64,000 nt of DNA from Cavia porcellus (Eukaryota; Chordata; Mammalia; Rodentia; Caviidae): positions 134,700,982-134,764,981 of the forward strand of contig NW_026947484.1 of NCBI RefSeq assembly GCF_034190915.1, in the 5' to 3' direction. The notes under the pieces were generated by a model. The model did no database searches. It was not told the origin of the DNA and worked only from the letters and a program-made list of their open reading frames with translations. Each line of letters starts with the position of its first letter. Positions within the stretch are counted from its first letter, which is position 1. A program made the translations under genes and the position numbers. Positions 22,465 to 34,892 of the stretch are shown here, piece by piece.

Positions 22465-24758
22465 AAGTTGAATCAAGAAGATATACAAATTCTAAATAAC
22501 CCAGTATCAATGAAATGGAAAATAAAATTAAAAATTTACCAACAAAGAAAAGCCCAGGTCCTGATGGATTCATTCCTGCATTCTACAAGAAATTTGGAGA
22601 AGACCTAAGGTCACTACTTATCAAATTCTTTAATGAATTTCAAAAAGAAGCAATACTCCCAAAGACATTCCTGGAACGAAAGTAGTACCTTAATACCAAG
22701 ACCAGACAATGACCCAACCAAAAAAGAACTACAGGCCAATCTCCTTAGTAAATAAAATGCAAGAATCCTCAAGAAGATTATAGACCACGACCAAGTAGGA
22801 TTCATTTCAGGGATGCAAGGATGGTTCAACATACACAAATCAATAAATGTAATATACTATTTAACAGAGCCAAGGACAAAAATCATATGATCATCTCAAC
22901 AGATGTAGAAAAAGTCTGACAAAGTCCAGCACCCATTATCTCAGTCTATAAAGGCCATCTATGACAAACTTACAGCCAACAACATACTAAATGGTCAAAA
23001 ATTGGTACCCTTCTAAAATCAGGACCATGACAAGGATGTCTATTACCACTCCTATTCAATACAGTTCTGGAAATATCAACCAGAGCAAGTAGACAAGAGA
23101 AAGACATACAAGGAATAAGGATAGGAAAGAAAGAAATTAAATTATCATTACTTATGGATGACATGGTACTCTACATACAAGATCCTCCAAAGACTTCCAG
23201 ATTTAATACCAGATTCACTAGTGTAGCTGGATGAGCAAACACACTCAAAAACCAAGTCTTTCTGCACATGAATAACAAACTCACTGAAAGAGAAATCAGG
23301 GAAATCATACAACACAACATAACACAACACAACACCAGACCTGAGGATGAGTGGAACAGATTAGAAGATGAAGAAACAACTTCAAACATACTCAGCCATC
23401 TTATCTTTGACAAAGGGGCTAAATATGTTAACTAAATATTAAAGCCTCCTTAATAAATGGTGCCAGAAAAACTAGCTTTCCACATACTGAAAACAAAAAC
23501 TACCCCCATGCATATCACCATGCACTAAACTAAAATCGAAATGAATCTAAGATCTCAGTATTTTAACAGATACATCAAATCTGCTGGAAGAGACAACAGG
23601 TAGAACTCTTGAAGACACAGGTACAAAACCTCAACTGCTAGGATCTTATTAAAAAGGTTTTGTGTATCAAAAGAAATCACCAACGGAGTGATAAGAAAAT
23701 CCAGAGTGGGAAAAAAGAATCTCAGCAAGTTGTTCTTCAGACAAAGAATTAATAACTAGACCATATATAAAATTGAAAATCAAGACTGCCCCCCTAAGAC
23801 TCAATCCAAAAACATATCTGAAATGAACATAAGCTCCTCAGGAGAAGTACAAACAGAAAATAAATACATGAAAAAATGTCCAACATCACTCATCATCTGA
23901 GAGATGCACATAAAACAACACTGAGACTTCACCTCACTTCAGAAAAAATGGCTATTATCAACAAATCAACCAATAACCAATGCTGGCAAGGCTATGGAGA
24001 AAAAGAACCCTTTTCCACTGTTGGTGCGAGTGTAGACTGGTGCAAACACTGTGGAAATCAGTATAGTGTTAAGTTTCAAAAAACTAGGTCTAGAGGTTCC
24101 ATCTGACCCAGCTATTACTCTCCCTGGTATCTTCCTGAAAGAATTAAAAGCATTGTACTACAGCAATATATCCACATCCTCATTTATAGCAGTGTAGTTT
24201 GTAACAGCTAAGTCTTGGAAACCACAAAAATGCCCATCAACTGATTAGTGGATAAAAAAGATGTGATTCTGTGGTACAATGGAGTACTACCTGATCAGAA
24301 AGGATAAAGTTGAGACATTTAGGGGCTGCAGATTTAGTTCAGCAGCATAAGTGCCTGTGTGGCAAACACAAGGTCATGAGTTCGATCCCCGGTACAAGAA
24401 AAAAAAATTTAGACATTTATAGCTAAATGGATGGACTTTAACACCATAATCTTAAGTGAAATAAATCAGACATATATGTGTAAATATCACATTGTCTCTG
24501 TGATGTGAGAAAATGAAAGTGTATAAAAGAACCAAAATGTATAACAGATATTGTGAAATAGGACATAAATGTTCAAAGGGACAGGAAGGGGAAAAGAATA
24601 AAATGAAAATAAAGCTTTGTGAATGGAGGGGAAGAGAGGTTGGAGAATAAAGGAATGGGGAAAAAATGAAGAACTAAGATATATCATGCACAGATACAAA
24701 TTCCTATGATGAATGTTATCATTATACATAAATATTACCAATAAACTTAATTATAAAC
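22465..24758 (+). mobile_element. 5'-truncated L1 with ORF2 remnants
   Basis: Inserted into the CALM2 retrocopy with 13-bp target duplications aagtgaagatatt (22452-22464) and aagtaaagatatt (24759-24771). It carries reverse-transcriptase pieces (the active-site loop is decayed to LLMDDMVLY near 23150), the ORF2 end, and the L1 3' tail ending accaataaacttaattata. Frames are broken throughout. Confidence 0.88.
24322..24409 (+). mobile_element. ID SINE inside the L1
   Basis: ID with gagttcgatccccggtac, flanked by gagacattta and tagacattta. Confidence 0.9.
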
Positions 24759-24930
24759 AAGTAAAGATATTGTACACAATGTGCTAGATTTTTTTTTGTC
24801 TTAAATTATTTGCCTTTTCTGCTCTTTGTAACAATGTGAAAGTTTCTTACCAGTGTCAAACATAACACATATTCGTTCCTCCATAATTTGGCCCTTATGT
24901 TACTGTCAATGTCTTATTTTAGAAAACTGA

Positions 24931-25051
24931 GCCAGGCATGATGGCACACACCTATAATCTCAGCATTCAGAAGGCTGACGCAGGAGGATGGTTGTGAGTT
25001 CAGTCTGAACTACACAGCAAGACCCAGTCTCAATAAACCAAATAAGAAAAA
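24931..25051 (+). mobile_element. B1 SINE inside CALM2 3' UTR copy
   Basis: B1 lacking the 29-bp duplication, flanked by perfect agaaaactga at 24921-24930 and 25052-25061. Confidence 0.9.
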
Positions 25052-26563
25052 AGAAAACTGATCCAGTAGAATGTCATGTGTCTTACTACAGATATACCTA
25101 AACCTCTTTGCATATCTAAACTCAGATGGACTCAGTCAAATGAAAAACATCTTTGGCTTACCCCTTTTTCTAGTAGCTTTTTGTAGAAGTGTCAACATGA
25201 TGCTTAGAAGTGTGGAATTGTACCTCTGCATCGACTACAGATAGTCCAAAAACATGTACTTTAAAGCTGCACTACTGTAAAACATGTGCATTATACAGGT
25301 TCTCACATGCTTTTTATTTTATTTATTTTTGGTACTGCTAGTCTTATACCAGAAACTTTCTATAGTTTTACTTGCTTTTTAACTTTGGTCACTTAGAAGA
25401 AAATCTGCTTTATAGCACAATGTACCTCAAATCCAACCCAAGTTGTACTTTTTTTTCTAACTTCAAAAATTACATTTACTTCAATAAACATAACAACAAC
25501 AACAAAAGGCTGTATGAAAGTGAGATAAAAACAAACAAACCTGACACTCAGAGAGAGTGTCAGGCTGTAGGTTAACTGTGAGTAACCTTGAGGAGAACCT
25601 AAAACAATAAAAATTTCTAGAAAAAATGGCCACAACATTAGAATTCTTACATCAATAGAGCAGGCACAAAATCCAACTTTAAGTCTCAAAGTACAAGTGT
25701 CACTGGCATTTCAGCTATCTAAGACTTTACTGGGCAAAACAGGTGTCACTATTAACTGACGTCTTCAAACTTACTGATCTTTTCTTCTTTAATGTCTAAT
25801 CCATTGTTAACAGTGTCTAAAACAAAATACAAAAACTGGAGGGGAAAAAAGGGAGAGAATATCATTGAGTCCTAGTCACACTAGTAAAGGTGATTCCTGG
25901 CATCACCAAGAAGGAAAAAAGGAAAAACACCCCCCACACACATACCACTAAGACATATCATTACAAACTACTTAGAACTACACGTAAAATCTTAAAAGCA
26001 ACTAGAGAAGGAAACAAGATATAATATGTAGATAAAGATAAAATGGTAGATTTCATAATGTAAACAATTTAAGTTACAAGAGTAATGCAGTATATGTTGA
26101 AATTACTGGAAAAAAAAGAGACCTATGTGCCTAAAATTACTTATTTACCAAAAACAGCATTCAAGTATATAGGTGAACTTTATTAGTATATTCACTATTT
26201 TCTTTGTGATGATGGTTTCACAGTTGTAAATTTCATCATAAAGTAGAGATCCAAAAGTGCTCCGATCTCAGTCTAAAAGTTTGGTAGAAGTAACTTGCTC
26301 CTCTGAGACTGAAAGTACGTTACAGTGCTGCTGTGCAAGATCAGAGAAAGCTTTCTGTAAGGTGCAGCACACAGCACCACACATGAGGAGTTTTAAACTA
26401 AGTTTACGTCACATGCACAGTTCAAAATCTCATTCTGGAAATTCAGCACTGCAAAGCAAGGGCAATAGAAAACTCAATCCTTTCATGAAGTATCTTAATT
26501 CTAAACCAAGAATTAAAAAAAAAATACTTTTCATGGAAAATAAGTTCATAGCTTGAAATAACC

Positions 26564-26628
26564 TACACACACATGCATGCACGTGCATGTGCACGCATAC
26601 ACACACATACACAAACACACACACTCCA
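26564..26628. repeat. alternating purine-pyrimidine simple repeat
   Basis: CA-rich tract interrupted by palindromic gcatgcacgtgcatgtgcac. Such alternation is prone to form Z-DNA. Confidence 0.85.
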
Positions 26629-27127
26629 CAAATGTCAATATATGGAAATACAGCTTGTTGAGAACTTAAAAAGTAGCAGAGGAAGAAAAATCCACTAACA
26701 GCAAAATAGTTTTGTTAACAATATTTAATAAATAAAAAAGCACAAGCCAAAAAATATTCAGGCAATGAATTTAAAGGTGAGCAATCAATACAAAAGATTT
26801 TTTTGAACTTTTTTGGTGCAACCCCTTGTGAATCTATAATTTTATGTGTAATAGGAATGGATATTGCAAATAAAAGAGAAAAGACCTTCAAGAAAGAGAG
26901 AGCAAGGGCCTTCAACTATTTATGCAACTTCAAATTACTTGTACAAAAATACAGCTGTATACTACATAATGCTGTCAGTTAACAACCAATCACATAGTTG
27001 AAAAATTCTTACAGCCTACATGTTGTATTTTAAGCTATTACAGAAAAAAATTAAAGATTTAAAATTTAAAAGTCTGTAAGCATTACAGTAAGTTAACATT
27101 CAATTTAGAATAGCGGTTAGGTTTCCA

Positions 27128-27258
27128 ACACAGGGTCTCATGATGTAGTACAAGCCGGCCTTGAGCTTACTATGTAGCGCAGGCTGGCCTCAAACAATCC
27201 TCCTACCTCAGCCTTCCAAGTGCTGGCATTATAAGATGTGCACTACCATGCCCAGCTA
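27128..27258 (-). mobile_element. B1 SINE with 29-bp duplication
   Basis: Reverse B1: cagggtctcatgatgtagta, tatgtagcgcaggctggcct, then ccatgcccagct. Confidence 0.85.
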
Positions 27259-28011
27259 GTTAATCTATTACTGAAAAAAAAAAAAAATCAGAAATTTACT
27301 GCAGCCTAGGTGTACAGTGTCTGTCTGTAACAGTACAAGATTCTATAATATACCATCAAATTCACTCACCAACTACCCAAAGCAATTTCTAGTCTGGAAA
27401 ACTCTGTTCATGGGAAATGTCCTATTCAATGTAGTATTTTTAACCTCCTACTGTATTTTATTGTACCTTTTCATGTCTAGTTACACCAATACCATTTAAA
27501 ACTGACTACAGCATCCAATACAGTAATATGTTGTGTGTATTCCTAAGTTTATGGCCTGGGGGTGACAGGGTATATTATACTTAAAGCCTAAGTGTTTAGT
27601 AAGCTATATCATCTAGTTTTGTGTAAATATATCCTAAGATGCTCACACACACAAAAAAACAAAATTGCCCAAGTATGCATTTTTCAGAGCATATTTCCAT
27701 TATTAAGTGACATATGGCTGTAAGCACATAATTGAAACTTCTATTTGGGCAGTTAACACTGTTGTTTTTAAGTATCTAAATTAATAAGTGTTATGTCAAA
27801 TGGGTAAAATGTCTAAAATTTTTGTCAAAAATTATTCATTTTTGAGAGCCATTTAATAACACAAAGATATTTACCTCATGAAATTTATACCTGAATGAGA
27901 AGAACACAGAAAGTATTAAGCTATAAATTATGCCTAGAAGGTGCTAACTGCTGTATAAAAAAGAAAAAAGCAAAATAAGGAAGATTAGAAGGTGCAAATT
28001 TCAAAGTGGTT

Positions 28012-28135
28012 TTGTTGTTGTTGTTGTTTTGAAATGAGGTTTAACCATGTTGCCCAAGCTGGCTTGGAACTTGTGGTCCTTTTGCTTCAGCCTGCAGAGT
28101 AACTGGGATTACAGGCATATGCTTCTATTGGCTAA
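28012..28135 (-). mobile_element. B1 SINE
   Basis: Reverse B1: gaggtttaaccatgttgccc and actgggattacaggcatatg. Confidence 0.75.
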
Positions 28136-28419
28136 ACTGAAATTTTAATACAGTAATCATAGTAACTCTCAATGACAAAGTTACATTTAAATAGGGGCTT
28201 GGTTGGTGTAAACAAGATATACAAACAAGTGCAACAAGATAGTTTCAGCCTAGAAACAAGGAGATCAGAAGAATACCTCAAACATTTGAGTATCAGCAAG
28301 GAAGCCAGTGTCACTTTAATAGAGAAAGTGAGAACAGTACTACAATGAATATGTAAATTCTTAAAGGCCACTCACTCTAATGACTTGACTGAAGTGAATA
28401 GCCACTTTTGATAAACAGT

Positions 28420-28443
28420 GTGTGTGTGTGTATATGTGTGTGT
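28420..28443. repeat. (TG)n microsatellite
   Basis: Short run of tg dinucleotides with one interruption. Confidence 0.9.
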
Positions 28444-28719
28444 AACAACCTAGCTTGAAATTTACACTAAAGAAGAATAACCCAAAGGGAAATAATATGA
28501 AGCATGGTGACAACTCAAGAGACTATAAGTAATTCAAAGAAAGCACTTATGATTCTGAAAAAACAAATGTTGGTAGAATACTGATGGTCAAAATATAATA
28601 ATGTGTACAATTTGGAGAACAACATAAGAAGTACCAGAGATGATGGTTATAAACAATCCTTTCAAAAATATTTTTCATAAAGAGGAACAGAGACAGCTGC
28701 TGGCCGAAATAAGGGTTTA

Positions 28720-28785
28720 TTGTTTACTTTTTTTTTTAATCGGTACCGGGAATCGAACTCATGACTGCCTGCTTGCAAGGCAGGA
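28720..28785 (-). mobile_element. 5'-truncated young ID
   Basis: Only the 3' two thirds of an ID is present (atcggtaccgggaatcgaac, tgcttgcaaggcagg). It is flanked by gaaataagggttta (28706-28719) and gaaatgagggttta (28786-28799), so the truncation happened at insertion. Confidence 0.88.
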
Positions 28786-31475
28786 GAAATGAGGGTTTAA
28801 AGAGAAGGATTTATTTTGTTCAGTGTCTAAAGATGGATAAAAAATTCAGCATATTAAAAATATTCAAGGGAATAATCACTAGAAACTAAAACATACTTAT
28901 AATCTGGCAAAGAGAGGGGCAAAGTGCTGAAGCAATATCTTTGGCTACACTTCTCTAGTAAATGAAGTAAGAAAATGGCTTTCTGTAAGAGAATTCAACT
29001 AATCTAAAATAAGGGCAGAAGTGTTACTACTGTAGAATGGTAAAAAAGAATTTGTAGGAAGTTGACTGTTTCAATGTTCTTATTAAAATATGAAGCAAAG
29101 TTAGTATCTAGGGGTGATGACAGAGGATGAAGTATCAGACATTTTAAGAAAGGAAGAGCTATGAATGCACACCATTATCAGAGAACACTGAGGCCTCTCT
29201 GGGGGAAATGGACATGAACTGACAATGAAACCAATTTTATCATCATGGAATAATGTTTTTCTCCTGTGGTGTTTAGCTGTATAAACAAAGCATTATTGGT
29301 TTAATTACAATTGTGGTTTTGCCAATGAGGCCCAAAAGGTGGATATGGGAGTAAAAGCTAAATCCAAGAAACTGATTAAAATGAACAACCATAAAATTAC
29401 AATGGGAAATGGTTAAAAGAGAATATGAAGGGATAAGGTAAAGTGAAGGGCAGTTAGACAATTGTTGTTGGTTGAATAACTGTGGAAGTCTGGAACCAAG
29501 CACAGAGAATAAGTTAGAATGAAAGGAGATGTGGCCACAGAGAGGAATGCTTGAAATGAAAGACAATTACTAGAAATGACAAGGCCTGTGATTTCAATAT
29601 ACGTGTGTGTGGCTATAGCCACATAAACAAAAACACTGGATAGTTAAAAAAAAAAAACAAAAAATAGGTATGGGGTCTCAATGATCAAATCTGTGTCCAT
29701 TAGTTGGGAGATATTAAGGTAATAGTAGGATTCTCAATGAGTTAGTTTCTCAATGAGTTAGGAACTAAAATCTTTTAAGAGATGAAGGGAAATAATTCAG
29801 AGTCTTTAGAAGACACCAACAATGAAAGATTATGAGTGACAACATGAAATTAAAATCTGAAGATTTGGGAGAAGGAAAGAATGATCTAAAAACAGCAAAG
29901 AGAAGACCTATCATTTCACACCTATAAGCCCAATGGTACCTAAGACATGAACAACAAAAAAAGTCACCAGTTAAGAGGGCTAAAAGTGAAAGTGTCTATT
30001 ATAAAGCAGCAGAGGCACAGCAAAGGATCAAAGAAAGGCTGAGAAATAGATCCTCCTGATGACAAACCACGAATTCCAGAGAACAAAGGGACAAGAATGC
30101 TAGGTTTTATGGGAACTAAAGTATGAACGATGGAGAACTCTTGGAGAGTTTTGGAATTTCCTCAGTGGCAAACAAGGATAAAGACATGATAATTTTAGTA
30201 GATTAAAGGCTGACAAGGATGGAGAAGCTGCAAAGATTGTGATAAACATGGCTAGAGAAAGGCTTCCTCTTATAACCTGTCAATGGAAAAGACATTCTAG
30301 TTCTATGAAATCAACCCATCTTCACCCTAGACAAGGACTTAAGAGTAATTAGAGAATGATCTTAAAGCAGTGGTGGTGAACCTATGGCCAATGTATCACA
30401 GCGGGCTGTTTGTACCAGTGAAACCTCTAAAAGATTTGCCATTACTGTGTGAAGAGTGTCCATTTCAGAAGAAATAGTAAGTTTCATTTTGTCTCATTCT
30501 GACAATTTCCAAAGTTTCTCATGAACTATCACATGTAAAAACTTGGCAAACTTTTAAAATGATCCAATGCAACAAATATAATAAATGTGGTTCTATTTTT
30601 AGTTTTCCTTCACTGGACAGTTATTATTTGGGTCACTCATTTTCCTTCTACTTTCTTGGTTTACTAACTTATTTTACTGGATCATCTTTCGGAAAGAGAT
30701 ACATAGGAGGCAAAGTTTTGGAATCCATGCATGTTACAGAATTTATGTAGGTATAGAATTTATAGTAAAATTATAGAATTCTAGGTTGAAAATTATTTTC
30801 TCTCTTTCTGACTTTTGAAGTACTGATCTAGTATCTTCTACTGCTTTTGACACTGCAACTTATAAAATTCTTGGCATTGCCATATTTTAAGACCCTATTT
30901 TTTTAATCTCCACTTCACTGCCAATTACCTCATAATACTCTTTGGAGAACACTGGATCTGCATTTTAATCCACAGTGTACTGTCATTTTGCTGTAACACA
31001 CACTTCAATATTTTTTCAGTAACAATTCCTGCATTGGACACTTAATTTAACACATTTAATTCTGGTGACTCTAGGTTCTAAAAGTTTCTTGACCTATAAG
31101 ATCATTTTCCAAAATCGTCTTTTTTTCTTCAGTAATTCATGCTGGTTATCTGTCAGAACTCTTATAATCTTTGTGACTAATTTATTTTCTTTTTGGTCTG
31201 TTTTCTAGGGGACTAAAATGTATTGACCAACTCTGCTATTTTTTTATTTTAGCCATTAAACTTCCAAGACTTATTTCTTACTTCGATTATGGCCTTTGAA
31301 GAGATCCTACTCTTATTTCATGCTCCACACTTTCTTGTATCTTTCAGGACGTTATAGTTTTTAATTCTACATTTTTGTTGTTGCTTTGTACCTACACTGT
31401 CTTCTGGTTCTTTTTTCAGTGCACCTTACTCTTTTCAAGTTAGTGTCTGTGCCAGTTAGAAATACATACAACTGA

Positions 31476-31640
31476 AGCTGGACAAGGTGGTGCATGCCTG
31501 TAAATCCCAGCACTCAGGAGGCTGAGGTATGAGGATTGCTGTGAGTTTGAAGCCAGCCTAGGATACATAGTAAGTTTAAAGTCAGCCTAAATTACACAAC
31601 AAGACCCTGTCAGAGAGAGACAGAAACAAAGAGAGACAAG
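31476..31640 (+). mobile_element. B1 SINE with 29-bp duplication
   Basis: cccagcactcaggaggctga, two half-units, then a GAGA-rich tail. Confidence 0.85.
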
Positions 31641-31781
31641 AAATACGTACAACTGTAGTAACTAATCAAGGCTCATATAAACAAGCCAGAGAAGAGGGAA
31701 TTGACGGTGTTAGTTTAGCAAAACCAAATTTAGTTTGCCCTTGCTTTGTCCTCAGGAACACCAGTTTTGCAGGCTGGCTAC

Positions 31782-31930
31782 CTTTTTTTTTTAAGGCAGG
31801 GTATTGCTGTATAGTTCAACCAGGACTTGAACTTATTTTGTAGCCCAGGTTAGCCTCAAACTCATTGCAATCCTCCTGCCCCAGTCTCCCGAAATGCTAG
31901 ATTTACAGGCATGTACCACCATGTCTGGTA
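31782..31930 (-). mobile_element. B1 SINE
   Basis: Reverse B1: gcagggtattgctgtatagt and aggcatgtaccaccatgtct. Confidence 0.85.
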
Positions 31931-32019
31931 GGAACACTAGTTTTATCCATCTGCCTGGGAACAGGTATGCAGAGCTGATGCTATTCCAGAATTTGCCTTT
32001 ACCCTATTTTTTGAGGGGT

Positions 32020-32095
32020 GGCTGTTTCTGGCAGTTGAATTCAGGGCGTTGCACTTGCCAGTCAAGTACTGTGTTATTGAGCTACCTGTTTTACC
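32020..32095 (-). mobile_element. old ID SINE
   Basis: Degraded reverse ID: ttgaattcagggcgttgcac and gttattgagctacctg. Confidence 0.55.
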
Positions 32096-32114
32096 TTTAA
32101 AAAAAAAATTCTGA

Positions 32115-32315
32115 GTCAGGCCAAACATGGCATTTTAATTCCAGGTACTAGGAAGACTGAGGTAGATGGACTGAAAGCTTGAAGCCAGTCTAGGTAATTT
32201 ACCAAGACCTATCTCAAATTAATTTAAAAAAGGCTGGAGATGTAGCTCAATGGTAGAGTGCTTGTGTGACATGCAAGAGTCCCTAGGTTTGATCTTTGGT
32301 GTTACTCTCCTCAAG
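32115..32315 (+). mobile_element. B1-ID fusion SINE
   Basis: B1 half ending ctaggtaatttaccaagacc, then the ID half ggctggagatgtagctcaat. Confidence 0.75.
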
Positions 32316-32504
32316 GGGGGAGGGCTGAGAATCCTGTCAAACAGCAGGATTTATGAACTGATGGGCTTTTCCGTAAGGCAATCTGAGGAAGATCTAGCTT
32401 TTAACTAAAAATTAGACTTAAATGCCAAAATTTAGGGGCCCCTTCTGATCATTCACTTTCTCTAGAGGATAAAGTCTAATTCCGAAGAGGGAGGTAAAAA
32501 AGGA

Positions 32505-32690
32505 CAGTGAAATGGTGTGCTCACACACACCTGGAATCCTAGCTACTCAAAAGGCTGAGGCAGCAGGATTTCAAGTGTGAGCCTATCTTAGGCAACTCTG
32601 CCTCAAATAAAATTAAGAGAGGCGAGGGGGATGGGGATGAAGAGCATTTCCCTAGAATTTGTGAGACCCAGTTCAATCTCTATAGTACCT
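32505..32690 (+). mobile_element. B1-ID fusion SINE
   Basis: B1 half (atcctagctactcaaaaggc) then a degraded ID half ending cagttcaatctctatagtac. Confidence 0.7.
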
Positions 32691-33269
32691 GGCAGGAAAG
32701 AAGGAAGGGGAGGGAGGAAAAAGATGATTCAGTAATGTATCTATACCAAAATAAAACTTTGTATCATAACCATTATGAGACCACTGCAAAGTGTTTTATT
32801 GTTGTTTTCTGGGAACAACTATACTTCAACAAAGTAATACTAGCAGCAACTTGAAGGAAATTAATTTAGTAGTAAACATCAAAGTAGAGAGATTATAAAT
32901 TTGTTACAAAAATAGGAACCTCAGTTTTTTAAATGCCATGATATAAGTTCAACAACAGTACTTTCAGGAAAAATATAATGGAAGTACGAACAAAAAAAAA
33001 GTGATGTGTGATACTGTGATATGAATTATAATCATGCATCCTTTTAAGAAAGGGATAGGTTCTGAGAATTGAATTATAAGGTAATTCTGTCACTATGCCA
33101 ACATCACAGAAAAAGTATACATGCCCAGACTAATGAGGCTTGGTGCCACCTAAATATTTAGTATATATACACAGTCCCTCTTTTAATTGTTGCTTGAAGC
33201 ATGACTATATTTCTTTGTCTTCATCCTGAAATACAGTAACAAAAATCCTTGAAATTTCTCAATTTGGGG

Positions 33270-33470
33270 GTGGGGGTGGAAGTGCAGGTGTAGTACTGGG
33301 GCCTTTGCACTAAGCTGCATTCTCCAGTCATTGTTTTGTTTTTTCTACTTTGAGATGGAGTCTCACCAAGTCACTAAATTGCCTGGGCAAGTCTTGAAAT
33401 AGTGACTCTCCTGTCTCAGTCTGTCTTAAGTGCTATGATTATAGCAGTGTGCCATCATGGCCAGTTGTGA
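33270..33470 (-). mobile_element. B1-ID fusion SINE
   Basis: Degraded ID half, then reverse B1 (gagatggagtctcaccaagt, gtgccatcatggcca). Confidence 0.7.
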
Positions 33471-33644
33471 TTGTACTTTTACATGCCAATGAAGCATTAA
33501 CCGATGGCTGAGGTTCCAGGATAGCCAGGTGACAAGTGGGCTCTAAGCTCAGATGGCAAAGAGAAAGTATGAAGGCTGAGCTGATCACAGGTGGCCAATG
33601 ACTTCATCTGCCGTGCCTATATAGTGAGTGAATCTCCATAAAAA

Positions 33645-33830
33645 CTCAAAAGGGTGGGAATGCCTGTTATCCCAGCAACTCTGGGAGGCAGGAAGTTCAC
33701 CAGTTCAAGTCCAAAACTAGGGAATTTAGCAAAACCATGTCTTAAAAAAAAAAAGTCAAAGAGGGTTATGAATGGATGTAGCTCAGTGTAAAAGCCTTGG
33801 GTTTGTCCCCAATACCACAAAACAAGAAAC
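33645..33830 (+). mobile_element. B1-ID fusion SINE
   Basis: B1 half with gaatttagcaaaaccatgtc, A-run, then ID half atgtagctcagtgtaaaagc. Confidence 0.75.
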
Positions 33831-33849
33831 CACTGAATAAGGTATCTGA

Positions 33850-33925
33850 GGAATGGGGTTTAGTTCCATGGTAAAGCACTTGTATGGCATATACAAGGCC
33901 TAGTTTAATCCCAGTACCATCATCA
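33850..33925 (+). mobile_element. ID SINE, diverged
   Basis: ggggtttagttccatggtaa and ttaatcccagtaccatc. Confidence 0.65.
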
Positions 33926-34114
33926 AGACAATCAAACCAAGCCAAACCAAAATACTGGCCCTAAAAATTTACTATGAGACCTTGCACAGATTACTAAAGC
34001 TTGTAGTTAGCAGACTTGCTCACCTATGGAGTCATAATGCCAGTACCTAAACTTTATAAATTAAATGTGGTAGGCACACATAAGGATGCAACAATTGTTA
34101 GTAATTAAGATTAT

Positions 34115-34245
34115 AGTACATGCTGTGCATGGTACCATAAGTCTGTTAGTCTCGTACTTAGGAGGCTGAGACAGGAGGGTCGTTATAAGTTCAAGGACAG
34201 TCTGGACTGCATAGTGAGACCCCGTGATGGGAAAACAAAACAAAA
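34115..34245 (+). mobile_element. B1 SINE
   Basis: cttaggaggctgagacagga and catagtgagaccccgtg. Confidence 0.75.
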
Positions 34246-34361
34246 CAAACCTACTGTGATCAAATTAACTTCAATGAATTCATTGAAGAAATCATAAATT
34301 CAACACCTGGCTAGGTGACATAGCGGGACACTATTTCAAAAAAAGTTAAAAAAAAAAAGCA

Positions 34362-34460
34362 GGGTGTGGTGGCACATGGCTGGGAGGTTGAAGCAGGAAA
34401 ACAGTGAGTTCAAACCCAGCCTCAGCAACTTAACAAGACCTTGTCTCGCAAAAAAGAAGG
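34362..34460 (+). mobile_element. B1 SINE without duplication
   Basis: gcagggtgtggtggcacatg, an internal deletion, then ccttgtctcgcaaaaaag. Confidence 0.7.
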
Positions 34461-34469
34461 GTGACTGTG

Positions 34470-34672
34470 CTAGGAGTCTGGCACACAACTGTAACCCTTG
34501 AACTTGGGAAACTTGAGGCTGGAGGATTGCTCAGAATTTGAGGCCATCCTGGGCTACATAGTGAGTTCCGTGTCAACCCAAAATGCACAGGGAGCAGGGA
34601 GACACTGTCTCCAAAAAAAAAAAGAGTGGAGACTTAACTTAGTGTGAAGACTGTGGGTTTAACTCCTATGGT
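34470..34672 (+). mobile_element. B1-ID fusion, diverged
   Basis: B1 with cctgggctacatagtgagtt and actgtctccaaaaa, then a faint ID half. Confidence 0.65.
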
Positions 34673-34744
34673 CTTCTCCAAAGAGAAGAGAGGGAGGGTA
34701 ATTTAAAGCCTAATTTTTCCTACCCCACCCCTTTTTCTCCTTTT

Positions 34745-34892
34745 TTGAGGTAGGAAGTATTGAGACAGGGTCTCACTATGTAGTCTGGTCTGATCTTGAA
34801 CTCTGCAGCCCAGGTTGGCCTGGAACTCTCAACAATTCTCCTCTCAGCCTCCCAAGTGCTGAGATTACAGATGTACCACAACTGCCTGACTT
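34745..34892 (-). mobile_element. B1 SINE
   Basis: Reverse B1: gacagggtctcactatgtag and tcccaagtgctgagattaca. Confidence 0.85.

Larger units (their letters stand above)
22020..25508 (+). pseudogene. CALM2: CALM2 processed pseudogene, split by L1 and B1
   Basis: An intronless copy of calmodulin mRNA, antisense to TRIM33. The start codon position reads ACA at 22051, followed by gctgaacatctgacagaag. EF-hand 4 survives as RLTDDMIREVDIDSHDQVL with a 12-base deletion (the EEVDE part is lost). The stop region reads acagtaaagtgaag at about 22447-22460. An L1 (22465-24758) sits right after the stop. The CALM2 3' UTR then resumes at about 24771 with ttgtacacaatgtg and continues (ctggaattg-type and gtactgctagtcttatacc blocks) to an AAC-rich tail at about 25508. 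Many frameshifts and stops make it non-coding. The match to CALM2 rather than CALM1 or CALM3 rests on my recall of the 3' UTR. Confidence 0.88.
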
